64,000 bases of DNA from Chaetoderma sp. LZ-2023a. Taxonomy: Eukaryota; Mollusca; Caudofoveata; Chaetodermatida; Chaetodermatidae. The stretch is from contig CM067373.1 of NCBI GenBank assembly GCA_034401795.1, forward strand, positions 86,028,021 through 86,092,020, in the 5' to 3' direction. The notes under the pieces are model-generated. The model worked only from the letters and a program-made list of their open reading frames with translations. It made no database searches and was not told where the DNA came from. Positions 44,163 through 54,902 of this stretch are shown here, piece after piece (position 1 is the first letter of the stretch; the number at the start of each line of letters is the position of its first letter). The translations under genes and the position numbers were made by a program.

Positions 44163-45000
44163 GGGTCTGAATGCCCATTTAGAGACAAGCATCCACAGTG
44201 ATATACACCACTGATCGCCTTGTGATCAACCACACATAATAGGGTCTGAACGCCCATTTAGAGACAAGCATCCACAGTGATATACACCACTGATCGCCTT
44301 GTGATCAACCACACATAATAGGGTCTGAACGCCCATTTAGAGACAAGCATCCACAATGATATACACCACTGATCGCCTTGTGATCAACCACACATAATAG
44401 GGTCTGAACGTCCATTTAGAGACAAGCATCCACAGTGATATACACCACTGATCGCCTTGTGATCAACCACACATAATAGGGTCTGAACGCCCATTTAGAC
44501 ACAAGCATCCGCAGTGATATACACCACTGATCGCCTTGTGATCAACCACACATAATAGGGTCTGAACGCCCATTTAGAGACAAGCATCCACAGTGATATA
44601 CACCACTGATCGCCTTGTGATCAACCACACATAATAGGGTCTGAACGCACATTTAGAGACAAGCATCCACAGTGATATACACCACTGATCGCCTTGTGAT
44701 CAACCACACATAATAGGGTCTGAACGCCCATTTAGAGACAAGCATCCACAATGATATACACCACTGATCGCCTTGTGATCAACCACACATAATAGGGTCT
44801 GAACGCGCATGTAGAGACGAGCATCCACAGTGATATATACCACTGATCGCCTTGTGATCAACCACACATAATGTGGTCTGAACGCCCAATTAGAGACACG
44901 CATCCACAGTGATATACACCACTGATTGCCTTGTGATCAATCACACATAATAGGGTCTGAACACCCATTTAGAGACAGGCATCCACAGTGATATACACCA
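44163..45000. repeat. 79-bp subterminal tandem repeat, about 10.6 copies
   Basis: Units start every 79 bp from 44163 to 44953 with GGGTCTGAACGCCCATTTAG and include 'tgatcgccttgtgatca', a near-palindrome. The right end of the Polinton carries a single inverted copy (52288-52362). Frames through the array are not genes. Confidence 0.97.
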
Positions 45001-45002
45001 TG

Positions 45003-45350
45003 GTTACTGTTGCAAGCTTCGCGCTATTGCAAAGCAATTCGGCCTTAGCGGCTACTCTAAGGTCAAGAAAGCCGACCTGCTCCAGATGATCGGACAGGCC
45101 CGTGCTGAGGAGTTGCAGAAGTGACTCCCGAGCAATGAAGATGGGAAGGTTTCCAGCGCTTACCAAAGATGATCCTTGGAATCCCCACAAGAAAGCGCAG
45201 CCGATACGTGAGCTTCGCCAGTTGGACGAGGAGGTGACTGCTAGCTTGCGAGCCAAGACTGTAGCGAGGCGGATGGCGGACCATCCACTGGAGCGCATAC
45301 CTCCCCTACGCACGATCGCTAAGCGAGTGATGAGGGGGGCCAAGGTCTGA
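45003..45350 (+). pseudogene. Polinton ORF remnant with SAP-like motif
   Basis: The frame at 45003-45123 reads LRAIAKQFGLSGYSKVKKAD, then LLQMIGQARAEELQK and a stop, resembling a SAP DNA-binding helix pair as found ahead of Polinton polymerase genes. The next frame (45102-45350) reads GRFPALTKDDPWNPHKKAQP and IRELRQLDEEVTASLR. Both look like the broken N-terminal region of the polymerase gene. Confidence 0.5.
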
Positions 45351-45366
45351 ACCCTTAGCCCGGGGC

Positions 45367-48300
45367 ATGAGGCGAGAAGGCGAACACATTCTCGACCAGC
45401 ATCTCAGCGAAAGGGAGACAGAGGATAGAGGACGCCGGTCAGTACACTGGACATTCTTCAGAGGTCTAGAAGGAGACGTCACAGGCCAGATCATGCAAAA
45501 GATCCAGCAGACTGTCCAGAATGCCTACCTCCGCTACGCCCATACCTATCGCATCCGTCACATCGAAGACGGTAGGGTGATGCTCTTCCACAAGAATGCT
45601 CCAGGGAGCCCGTGGCTGAACACGATAAGAGTAGCTCAGGACTGGGTGGCAGCAAGAGAGCAAGCCCGCCTCGACACAGACAATATCAATCGACCCAACA
45701 CCAAGTGGGCTTTTGTTCGATCAATCAAAGTTGAGGTCAGGGCTGTCATCGACCGCCAACCTCTGCCTGGGACAGGCCCCCTCCAAGACTGGATACGACA
45801 GAAGAAGCGTATGACTGCCTTCGACAACTACACGGACACCATGTGTCTCTGGAGATGTCTAGCAGTCCACCGAGGAGCGAGAGCTGATAGAAGTACAGCT
45901 CCTGCACGAGAGCTTGCCACATAGTTCTACGGCAAGACAGTGACAGTACCTGATGTCCGCAAGACCTCGCTGGATCAGCTGGACAAGGTAGAGTTCTTCG
46001 CCAAGATCGGGATTCATGTGTATGAACCAACCGAAGAGGGCACCTGGTACTTGATCAAGCAACGACTAACTACCGTGACACCATGACCATCGGAGTGTGG
46101 TACCACCATGCCTTCTACATCAAGAACATCTCCAAGCTGGCACATACACTAGTCTGCAGTCACTGTCAGCAGAGGTTTACACAGGCATGCCATCTTCAAC
46201 ACCACACTGATCACTGTACAGGCAGCAAAACAATAATCGTGTGTCCTGGCAAGAAGGTTGAGCGCCACAGTCTGCATATGAAAAAGCCTCAGTTCAGCGG
46301 CTACTCGGATCGAATATGAGTCGAGAAACAGAGGCGTACACATACACCATGTAGAGTGTGGGCACGGTGGCGAGCGTTGGATCGAGAGTGCTCCCGTAGA
46401 TGGTTATGATCCGACCACCAACACTGTTTACCAGTTCCATGGCTGTCACTGGCACGGGTGTCCACAACACCAGCGAGGTGAGGATGCCGAACAAAGATAC
46501 CGCAAGACAGTCCTGAGCGGAGAAGCTGAGAGCATCTGGATGCACGCTTGTGGTACAGTGGGAGTGCTGTATAAAATGCTGTCCAAGTGTCTCTAAATGA
46601 GTTCGGACTGTCCCATACCCACACTTCATAGTTTACGACTTCGGAGCACTCCTAGATGGTATCAAGACTCACGATCGAGAGTACTCATACCTATCTTTGT
46701 GTCAGTTGGCTGCTCCTTAGATGGCGCCACGAGTGAGCCCACTCACCTCTGCAATCCTGGCCCCAAAGAACTGATCAGACAGTTCATGCTGGTGATCCAA
46801 CGGCGAGCATATCTAATCCGGACAAGGGTTAGGGTGCAGTACATACTGACAGACCTGGACAAGCTCCCAAACCAACAGCAACGACTGATCAACGAGTGGT
46901 GTGACCAAGTGCCTGTACTGGGGTTCAACTCTGAGCTGACTGACAGTACAGGTACAGTGAGTCGCCAAGCAGGCTAGTCAAACATGTTCCTCATAACACC
47001 TGAGCTACGGTTTCTCGATGTGCTGAACTACCTCAGCCCAGAAGTCTCGGGCAAGGTATGGATCAAAGCTTACGGGTGTACACAGCAGAAGAGCTGGTTC
47101 CTGTATGAATGGTTTGACACACATGAGAAACTAAACTATCCAGGGCTTCCTGACTACTCAGCATGGACATCTACGCTCAAGGGTGGCCACCGCTTGACGC
47201 GATCAGAGTGGGAACAGTGTAACCAGACATTCAGTGGGCATGGAATGCGGCCATTCGCTGACTGGCTGCGATACTACAACAACTTGGACATCAGTCCATT
47301 CATCGAAGCCCTAGAGCGGATGTGGGAGTTCTACACAGAATGAGAAATAGAAATCCTCAAAGACGCAGTGTCTGCCAGGTGTGTCATTGCAGTGCCTCCT
47401 ATGTGGAACCGCTCAGCACATGCCGGATGTAAGCCTCTATTCACCGGGCAAGGAAGCCTATGAGATGCTGAAGGGTGCTGTTGTTGGAGGTCCCAGAATC
47501 GTGTTCACCAGATACCATGAGGCCAGTGTGACTCGAATTCGCCAGAGTGAGCATGTCTGCCAACGTCTACTCGGCTACGACGCAAATGCGCTGTACCTGT
47601 CAACGATGGCCAAAGAGATGCCATGTGGTAAGGAGACAGTGCGCCATTGGTCCGGTGTTAGTGGGGTAGCTAGCTTTAAGGAGGCTCTCCTAGCAGACAG
47701 CTGGTTTGGGTTTGCTGAGGTGGATATAGAGGTCACCAAGGCTCTGTGGGCAAAGTTCGAGGAAATGCCTCCTCTCTTCTATAACTGCGAGATCCCGGTA
47801 GAGGCAATCTCTTAGATGCTGGCATATCTAGGGCGAACAGGGATGAAGCGGCCCAGAAGCTGGTCGGTGCCCTCTGGCAAGAAGCGACTTCTGTACGCCC
47901 CGACACTCAAGTGGTATATAACCCATGGCCTGGAGATCATTGCTGTATACCGCACCATAGACTATGAGGCCAAGCGCCCATTCGAGTGGTTCGTGGAGAA
48001 TGTTACGGAGGCCTGCCGCTCGGGAGATGCAAAGCGCTCTTGGCAGATATCTTCAAACTCCTCAGCAACAGTGCCTACGGGAAGCTCATCGAGGCCCTAG
48101 AACGGCATAGCAACACCAGCTTCACGAAGGATGTATGCGTGCTAGACAAGGCTCTGCGTAGTGCATGATTCGAAGATCTTGAGGAGATCGGTGAGTCATA
48201 CGAGCTCCAGAGTTGCAAGCGGAGAATCACTATTCGAAGGCCCTTCCAGGTGGGGATAGCCGTTTATGAGCTCACGAAGCTGCGAATGCTGGAGTTCTAC

Positions 48301-48537
48301 TACGACTTCCTCGATCGCTACGTAGCTCGTGACAGCTTTGAGTACCTGCAGATGGACACTGACTCCGCGTATATCGCTATAGCAGGCTCCAACCTCGACG
48401 ACGTCATTCGCCCTGAGATGCGAGCAGAGTACCAGGCTCATAAGCGGGACTGGCTAGCTTGGGACAAATGGTCTGGACCTGCCGGTGCGAGGCCTGAGCT
48501 GGTGTGTGGGACAAAGTACTTCCACACATCTGGATAG
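45367..48537 (+). pseudogene. Polinton DNA polymerase B, broken into fragments
   Basis: Fragments in order: an N-terminal part with DNYTDTMCLWRCLAVHRGA (about 45820) and a C-x2-C..H finger-like stretch VCSHCQQRFTQACHLQHH (46150); an exonuclease-region remnant YDFGALLDGIKTHDREYS (46630); VPVLGFNSEL (46910); then a long fragment with LRFLDVLNYLSPEVSGKVW and DWLRYYNNLDISPF (46984-47343). The polymerase part has YDANALYLSTMAKEMPCG (motif A region, 47575), LLSNSAYGKL (motif B, 48057) and LQMDTDSAYIA (motif C, 48350). These are protein-primed family B polymerases that replicate the element. At least seven stops or shifts break the gene, and the C-terminus after 48537 is missing. Codon use is GC-richer than the surroundings. 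Confidence 0.85.
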
Positions 48538-48585
48538 TCCTGCCGCAAGCCAGTGATGTGCATATTTTGCACCAGTGCTCCAAAG

Positions 48586-49020
48586 TCAGTCTGGATCGAA
48601 CGAGAATGTCGCTGTCTTCCGACGGCCTGCTCGTCGGGGTGTTCGATAGGGGAATCTTGAGTAGTCACGTCTTGGGTCACCGTATATAACCCCTCGACCA
48701 CTGTTGTCACCACCATGCCACTGATAGTCTGGGTGAGCGCTGAACTCTCTCTCTCTCTGTAGTCTGCTGGCCACTGAGACGCTATGACTGTTGAGCTGTG
48801 GGTCGAAGGCGTTTGTATCAGGGAGGCTTGCAACCAGCTCATGGAGGATTCGTCGCACCATGAAGTACACGTGGAATCTGAGACAGCTGATGATGAGCAC
48901 ATCTTCAGGAGTACCAGAATAGGAGTGAAGCAGGGTGGAACTTACTCCACATCCTGCCGTGGCACTCCACACGGCAAAGTTCAGCTGCTGATTCCAGTAT
49001 GAGAGGCTTGGAGCAGCCAT
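48586..49020 (-). pseudogene. Polinton-type conserved ORF, N-terminal remnant
   Basis: The minus frame reads LSYWNQQLNFAVWSATAGCG, then CLRFHVYFMVRRILHELV and NAFDPQLNSHSVSVASRLQ. I recall this opening (LNxAVWxATxGCG, then RFHVYFxxRRIL) from a conserved long Polinton ORF, possibly structural, but cannot name it safely. It runs into polymerase sequence of opposite strand, so the C-terminal part is missing. Confidence 0.5.
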
Positions 49021-49045
49021 CTAAGTATGAGCTTGCTTCGCATCC

Positions 49046-49288
49046 TTGATGGTGATGGGGCGGTTGGTCGGCGGTCGTGGGTTGACAGAGAAGCTGGTTC
49101 GGGACCGCCCATCCACTGTGATGGAGAACGGTGTTAGCCCTGGTGTATCATCCAGTAGACCTCTCAGGCCAGTCAAGGGTGTACCCAGGAGGGGCGGTTG
49201 GCTCCGGATGACTGTCGTGAGCTTCAGTGGGAAGGCCGTCTATACTGGTGCTCTTAAAGCTACCGTACAGGCAGCACACTATTTGTAG
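49046..49288 (+). CDS. Small Polinton ORF, unknown
   Basis: An 80-codon frame ending GKAVYTGALKATVQAAHYL. It lies between two minus-strand ORFs and overlaps the next by ten bases. I do not recognise it; it may be a chance frame. Confidence 0.25.
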   Translation: MMVMGRLVGGRGLTEKLVRDRPSTVMENGVSPGVSSSRPLRPVKGVPRRGGWLRMTVVSFSGKAVYTGALKATVQAAHYL

Positions 49289-49776
49289 TCGTCTCGACTC
49301 CAGAGACCAGCAAGGCGACCTCGCCGTAACATCTCGTTTTTTAACTCCTCCATATCAACCTGCCCGCTGGAGCCTTTGAGGCATTGCTGTCGCACTTTAG
49401 GTTTCTCCGTGCAGTACAGGGCTTGGACCTTCAATATATGGTGGTACTCTTCATCGGTGACCTGGCCATCCTCGAGAGCTTTGCTGACAGACTCGTCGAT
49501 AGTCCGTAGCATACTCTGTGCCAGTGTCACATATTTAGCATGCCTCTCCAGCCTCCTTGTGATCTGCCCCACCCCCAAGCCCGTGGCCAAGACAGTGGCG
49601 GCTAGTGTCACGCCACCCAGCAGGATGGCGACGATGGCACCGACCCCTGTAGCGAGAGTGGCCACAGCTGCCACCCCAGCACTGGCTCCAATGACACCCA
49701 CAGCAGTGGTTGTGCGCGAGGATGTTGTAGGCTGTCTTATATCGCCTGCACGTTCTGCTGTACATTTCTGCCTCAT
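49279..49776 (-). CDS. Polinton small hydrophobic-helix protein (165 aa)
   Basis: The N-terminal third is polar, then residues about 25-70 are a long hydrophobic stretch rich in Ala, Gly and Val (VGVIGASAGVAAVATLATGV, then ILLGGVTLAATVLATGLGVG), which predicts membrane segments. The C-terminal half has RLERHAKYVTLAQSMLRTID, KALEDGQVTDEEYHHIL, a helical region. Similar small proteins with 'AxxKxxxISxxISKALxDxxISDEEF' occur in Polintons, as I recall. The frame is intact. Role unknown; a virion membrane or entry-associated role would be speculation. Confidence 0.6.
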   Translation of the reverse strand: MRQKCTAERAGDIRQPTTSSRTTTAVGVIGASAGVAAVATLATGVGAIVAILLGGVTLAATVLATGLGVGQITRRLERHAKYVTLAQSMLRTIDESVSKALEDGQVTDEEYHHILKVQALYCTEKPKVRQQCLKGSSGQVDMEELKNEMLRRGRLAGLWSRDDYK

Positions 49777-49897
49777 GGACGCGATTCTGCCTGATGGTAT
49801 CGCCAGCCATGGATTGTACTGCCCTCGTCAGCCATCAGGGAGGGGTATAATTCTGGTTGCTTCTGCCACTCTGATTTTGCCATAGTATACCTGGAGA

Positions 49898-50467
49898 TTA
49901 AACCTGCATCATCTGCAGAATCTGCTCATGAGTCATAGAAGGGTTCATTTTGGAGAGCCTGGCGAACCGTGCCAGCTTGCTGGTGTTGAGACAGACATCT
50001 CTTAGACAGGGATCATCCAGCACTAAGTCGGGTGCCAGTAGCTTTCTGAGACGTGACATCTGAAACTTCACCTTATGACCAAGATAGTAGGTCAGCCGCT
50101 GGATGGTTTTCTTGGTCTTACACTTCTGTGCCATCTCCTCTTCCAACTGTATGACATGTGGCTCATCCTCGTCTGTGACATCATCATAGACATCTGGCTC
50201 ATCGGCGTCTGTCAAGACTCCTGCGTCCCGCCTACCCTCCTCCAGGAGGGCCTGCCAGTATCGGGAACCGTCACTGTTCCTTCACCTCCTTGCAATGCTC
50301 GCGTTCTGTTGATACCAGCTCTCCCGCTGTAGTCGCTCTCCTTCTTGTTGCAGTGCGAGCATCTGTTCGTTTAAGGTCTTTATCTGTGCAGGGGTCATGA
50401 AGGGGCAACCCTGTAGCCGGCTCTTCATCATCTCGGCAAAGGTCAGATATTCCTGGTGTGATATCAT
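49898..50467 (-). CDS. Polinton small ORFs, acidic and helical, unknown
   Basis: Two neighbouring minus frames: 50282-50467 (61 codons, AEMMKSRLQGCPFMTPAQIK, a predicted coiled or helical stretch) and 49898-50215 (105 codons, acidic start MTDADEPDVYDDVTDEDEPH, then KFQMSRLRKLLAPDL). They may be one gene split by a frameshift between 50215 and 50282. No function recognised. Confidence 0.4.
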
Positions 50468-50841
50468 GTCAGGTCAATGAGTAATAAGAGTGTAAACTCC
50501 AAATGGGCGTCCGATATCCCATCCGTGCTGGCATATATGTTAATTGAGGGGATGTCAAACAGGTGATTTACAGGTGTGAACAGGCTAGGACTGATAGCTT
50601 TCCATAGGTTGCTGTTGGCACTTGGGAGATACTCTATCACGTCCCGGCCAACTTCTACCAGTGAGCTGCTGTGTGCACTGCACGGAGGTTGATGTAGCAC
50701 ATCAGCATGTATGTATGTTGTGCTCCGCTGGGACACCCCGAAGAGGACCCATTCTACATGGTACTGTACCACCCATCTCCCCTCTAGAGAGGGTGAGATT
50801 ACGTTCTCACCACCGGAGAGCAGCAGTCGGACAATCGGCAT
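50464..50841 (-). CDS. Polinton conserved small ORF (125 aa)
   Basis: An intact frame with VVQYHVEWVLFGVSQRSTTY, SLVEVGRDVIEYLPSANSNL and DAHLEFTLLLLIDL, a beta-strand-rich pattern. It is divergent from the 384-codon ORF with only 38 bp between the starts (50842-50879), so both probably share a promoter region. Probably a structural or accessory Polinton protein; not identified further. Confidence 0.55.
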   Translation of the reverse strand: MPIVRLLLSGGENVISPSLEGRWVVQYHVEWVLFGVSQRSTTYIHADVLHQPPCSAHSSSLVEVGRDVIEYLPSANSNLWKAISPSLFTPVNHLFDIPSINIYASTDGISDAHLEFTLLLLIDLT

Positions 50842-50879
50842 GGTTATATCTCCTGTTTAAACCCCTCCTATAGAGTGCT

Positions 50880-52034
50880 ATGGAACCCATATTTGCTCAC
50901 TCGACTGGTCTTGCTGACCTGGCAGATGTGTACGCCAAGGTAGAAGAGAGCGATGGCAAGTCATTCACCCTACAGTATGAAGCAAACTCAAAGGCATTCT
51001 CCCTCCACCCCATTGGTGGTGATGGGCTGGAGCTGCTCACAGACCTCAAGGATGTCTCGAAGGAGCGCCTGTGTCGCAACATAGATGGCCACAAGATCGT
51101 GTTTCGGTATGATTTCCCGAAGAGGAAGTACATCCTCGAGCCGTTGATTGAGCTCTCGGATACAGCAGTGGCAGACATCAACACCCTAAATAACGACCTC
51201 AGCTTTCATCTGGTCAAACCCTATTCGAGCGGTGCCCCACCGATGACCCATGATGGTCTGCTATTGACCATGGCAAAAAACCTGCAGTTCATATTTGAGA
51301 AGAATGAAGTGTGGTACCGCGCTGGACCTGGGGGTGACTGGCAAACATGGTTGCCCCTATATAGGCCTCCCGCAGTCATTGACATAGAGGTTACTCCCCT
51401 GTCCACTGTTGTGAAAAAGGATGAGAAAGTTCGAAAGCTCTACAATCGGGGATCATCCTTCCTCATCTACATAGGTGAAGGTGTCTCCCTGACGAGGGTG
51501 GGTCACCGGATCGGGGTTACAGGTGGAAAGCTGCGTCGTCCATTCGATGGACCAGAAGAAGCTGTTAACCTCCAGGAGGGCAGCCTATGGGTAGATGGTG
51601 TGTCACATGTCTCCAAAGCCAAGGGTGCTGTTAAACTGCTTCTGCGAGTCAGCCTCACTAGCCCGCAAATGACTCATATAGTCCTAGAGCTATGCTTCTT
51701 AGCCGCCGGCAGAGTGAAGCAGCTAGCCCCTGCCCCTGAGGGGATGAAGATCACTATCGATCCGGATGGAACAGGGCTCGATCTGGCACAGATATTTCTC
51801 GAGGGGTTCACTCTGTTCAGTTTAACTTCATATATAGCCATGATTCTCATCATACTGCTCGTGCTGGCGTCTACAGCAGTGGCACAGGGCGCTGAGACTG
51901 CCATGATATTGGATGCCAAGTGGGCCCACTTCTGGGATGACCCCCAGTACAATCCTTGGGTCGACCCTTTGCGGAGAAACATTTACGACCGCTTTCACCC
52001 ACGTGAAGAGATCAAGTCTGTCTGCCACTTCTAA
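50880..52034 (+). CDS. Intact 384-aa Polinton ORF with C-terminal membrane segment
   Basis: The longest undamaged frame of the element. Residues 1-290 are soluble and strand-rich (SKAFSLHPIGGDGLEL, VWYRAGPGGDWQTWLP, IYIGEGVSLTRVGHRIGV). Residues about 313-335 (LTSYIAMILIILLVLASTAV) form one strong transmembrane helix, followed by WAHFWDDPQYNPWVDPLRR. It is the last gene before the right end. I do not recognise the family; a membrane-anchored structural protein is a guess. Confidence 0.6.
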   Translation: MEPIFAHSTGLADLADVYAKVEESDGKSFTLQYEANSKAFSLHPIGGDGLELLTDLKDVSKERLCRNIDGHKIVFRYDFPKRKYILEPLIELSDTAVADINTLNNDLSFHLVKPYSSGAPPMTHDGLLLTMAKNLQFIFEKNEVWYRAGPGGDWQTWLPLYRPPAVIDIEVTPLSTVVKKDEKVRKLYNRGSSFLIYIGEGVSLTRVGHRIGVTGGKLRRPFDGPEEAVNLQEGSLWVDGVSHVSKAKGAVKLLLRVSLTSPQMTHIVLELCFLAAGRVKQLAPAPEGMKITIDPDGTGLDLAQIFLEGFTLFSLTSYIAMILIILLVLASTAVAQGAETAMILDAKWAHFWDDPQYNPWVDPLRRNIYDRFHPREEIKSVCHF

Positions 52035-52287
52035 GGGGGAAAGAGGGTAGGCCGTGGTTTTCTGCTGGAGACCCCTGCTCAGCACCAGATTCTCTGCATA
52101 ACATGTGACCATGCCAGAGTCTGCCATGGTTCAAATGCTAATCACTTTAGCATCCTCCCAGGTGAGTGTTGTCAAGGTAGATGGAAGCCACTATGGGTGG
52201 TCCCATCATGCCGATGCAACTCTGGCAGAGACTACGTGTTTGTCCGAGCCTACACAGAATAGAGGGAGAGGCCAGCCCTTCTGGTGT
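52035..52287. other. Short non-coding stretch before the right Polinton end
   Basis: No convincing gene. A 123-codon plus-strand frame (52181-52552) runs into the inverted terminal repeat and is a by-product. Confidence 0.4.
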
Positions 52288-52515
52288 GGTTGATCACAAG
52301 GCGATCAGTGGTGTATATCACTATGGAGGCTTGTCTCTAAATGGGCGTTCAGACCCTGGTAGTAGGAGTGTCGGAATGATACTACCTCCCTCAACTGGCA
52401 GCCGTTCGGCGATCCGTGTCCCCCACTGCGGATTGAGAGGGCGGTGTGGGCCACGGATCGCAGAACGGTGGCCAGTTGAGGGAGGTGGTATTATTTTAAT
52501 CCTGACACTACTACT
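52288..52515 (-). repeat. Right Polinton end: one inverted 79-bp unit plus palindrome
   Basis: Bases 52288-52362 are the reverse complement of one 79-bp unit. Bases 52363-52515 fold on themselves: 'ctacctccctcaactggcag' pairs with 'ggccagttgagggaggtggt' and 'gttcggcgatccgtg' with 'cacggatcgcagaac'. The end mirrors 43879-44162 but lacks its internal direct repeats. Confidence 0.85.
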
Positions 52516-54902
52516 TGCCGTCATCTTGCTCAACGGATCGGTTTACACATAAGCGAAGGGAGCACATGTCAGTACATTTTAGGCTATTTACCATGCAGAA
52601 ACATTTCACGGGCAAACAAGCGCGTGTATATCTGCAGGCCAGGAGCTCAATTACCATGTCAGGGGCTGGGAGTCCACTCAACCAATCAACTGTTAGTCCA
52701 CTTCCATCACTGTATAAATTCCAACCAAAATCCTGAGGATTGGTTGTATCTTGGTATTGAACCAAACATTGTCGCCAAATACGCGCTTGATAGTTTGCTC
52801 TAAGCATGTGCTTTCTGAGAGTATCTTGGCAAGGTGGTAATTGTTCCGAGTCTACATTTCCTTTTCTTGCACAGAAGATGATGTATCGCAGCTCATTCAC
52901 CTTTGTTACTTTCTTGGACCCATACAAAGCACAGGTAAATGCCTCGAGGTCGTCGTTAAGCTCTGGAGAGACTTGGCAGTGGGTACCTAACATGTTGAAT
53001 GTTTGCTGATGACATGGGTGCGACCGTACCAGTTTTAATGCATTCAGCTTTCCACGACCAGCCATTGCTTCAACAGTGTCGCATCCTGTGAATGAATGCA
53101 ATCCAGGGAGTGCCGTACATACTTCACTACCATGGGCAGAGGCAAGGTTGCTGACATCAACATGTCTAGCCCGGTTCTCTGTCCCACGCTTAATGTATAC
53201 TGGAGCTGCTATTCTGTTTGAGTTTGCCAAGAACAATATCAGAACATCTGTATCCAAACAGCTTATGACAATTGATTTGATGCAATCAGTTACTGCATGA
53301 TCGGCATGCAAAACAACACGTGTATCTGCTTCTTCTTGATTTGTTTTCAAAGAACTTCTACACACTCATCTTCTGACAATTTGTAGCATTGACTTTCATA
53401 CGCAATGTACATTGTTTTGCCTTTAAGTCTATTTCTGAATTTCTCACTTTTCCATTCACCACAAAGAAACTGTTTAAGGCTTGTCTTATTGTTTTGGCCA
53501 CATAAAAACTTTCTCCACTGTTGGACTTTTTGACCTTCGGAAATGTTCTTTAGATGGATGGCCCCACATGCGCCTCTGTTCTCACTCCTCTCAATGTTTT
53601 TGATGAACAAGTCACGATAAACATCGAAGACAATGTCAATTCCCTTGCTATGGAAACCTTCAGCCATTACCATTGTGAATATTGTTTCAGCTAAATCGGA
53701 AAATGTTTTCTGAATGCCCTTGACCTTTTGTACTAGGTTCATGCCATCAATTATGAATGCGGATGTCTCAGGAATTATTTCTGCAAATGCAGTACCCTTC
53801 TCTAATTCCTTCCCTAAAGCTGCTTTGTTTGTTTTGCGCATTGCCCCAGCAGGCGTTACCAGGAACCATGGAATGGGTCCTAGAGGATGTTGTAAAACAC
53901 CCTTCATATCTAGCTTGCGGCTTTGTGCTATCACTGCCATGTGACCAAATAAGTTTCTGTTAGCTTTAATTATCACTTCCTTTCCTTTTGTCTTGATAGC
54001 CTTGGTTTTATTCAGACTAGATAATGTTTTAAATTGTAGCCTAGGTAGTGGATTATTAAACTTCTTGATCGGCGTAGCACTTAGGCTTTGTTCACAGAAT
54101 GCATTGTATGCATCCTCACCTTTTGATTGTGCTTCAACCAAATCTGGAATTGTATCTATTGGGACATTTCACGGCCGTTGAAAGGTTGACAAGATCTGCC
54201 ATTGTCACTAAACAGATTTATCCAGTTATTTTCAAGCATATCTAATACAGACGATACATCCGACTCGTCCCTACATATCCGTGTGGGTGTCATGTTTGGG
54301 TGACTGAAGGAATCTTTTGAAACAGAAACCATTTCCCTAAGTTGCCTGATGCATGCACTTCTATAGTCTGCATTAAGGTAATACTTCTGTGTAGCTTATT
54401 TGTTGGTGCTGAAGCCTTTTGTCCCACCGGGTTTCTGAGTATCTTTATTAACAGTTTCCTCAATTGTCTGATCCATGGGGAGTCGGGCAAATGTATTTTG
54501 AGGTCCTAGCTGGACAGAAAAATCACCAGCACAGAGTTGTTTATATATGTCCGGGTGACTGTTTGGCAAACTCACCATATTATCTAAGTACCTGGGAAGG
54601 TACCGTGCATAATTAGTTCTATCATATGTAAAGCACCAAGAGATGATTTCTCAAATTGCTGCAAGGTGTAATGACCAGTTACCTTCTCGCGATGCCCGCA
54701 GCAGGTTCAATAGAATTTGAACAAGATCAATGTATGACGACCAGAATGCTGACATGCTTCCATTGTCACTACATAGATGATTGCGGTACCTGTCAAAATC
54801 AACAGCAACCTTCACAACAGCATCACTGACAACAATAGTACTGAATGTTTCCTGAGATGTGTCATCTTTTAAAGCTGCAATTGTCGACGATACGTCGTCT
54901 AA

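Larger units (their letters stand above)
43879..52515 (+). mobile_element. Shortened Polinton/Maverick, about 8.6 kb
   Basis: The ends are inverted: AGTGGTAGTGTCGGGATTAA on the left, AGTAGTAGTGTCAGGATTAA as reverse complement of the right, and the similarity runs on for over 60 bp (CACCTCCCTCAACTGGCC). Both sides are flanked by TGCCG, close to the 6-bp duplication expected. It carries a broken protein-primed-type DNA polymerase B and several small Polinton-type ORFs. Integrase, packaging ATPase, protease and a complete major capsid gene were not found, and typical elements are 15-20 kb, so this is a deletion derivative. Confidence 0.85.

Noticed and set aside
43915-44257. Plus and minus ORFs in the left Polinton end
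   Set aside because: They run through the palindrome and the 79-bp repeat, and show no family motifs.
48438-48902. 154-codon minus-strand ORF over the polymerase end
   Set aside because: Its right half is antisense to polymerase motif C and the rest overlaps a better supported Polinton ORF in another frame.
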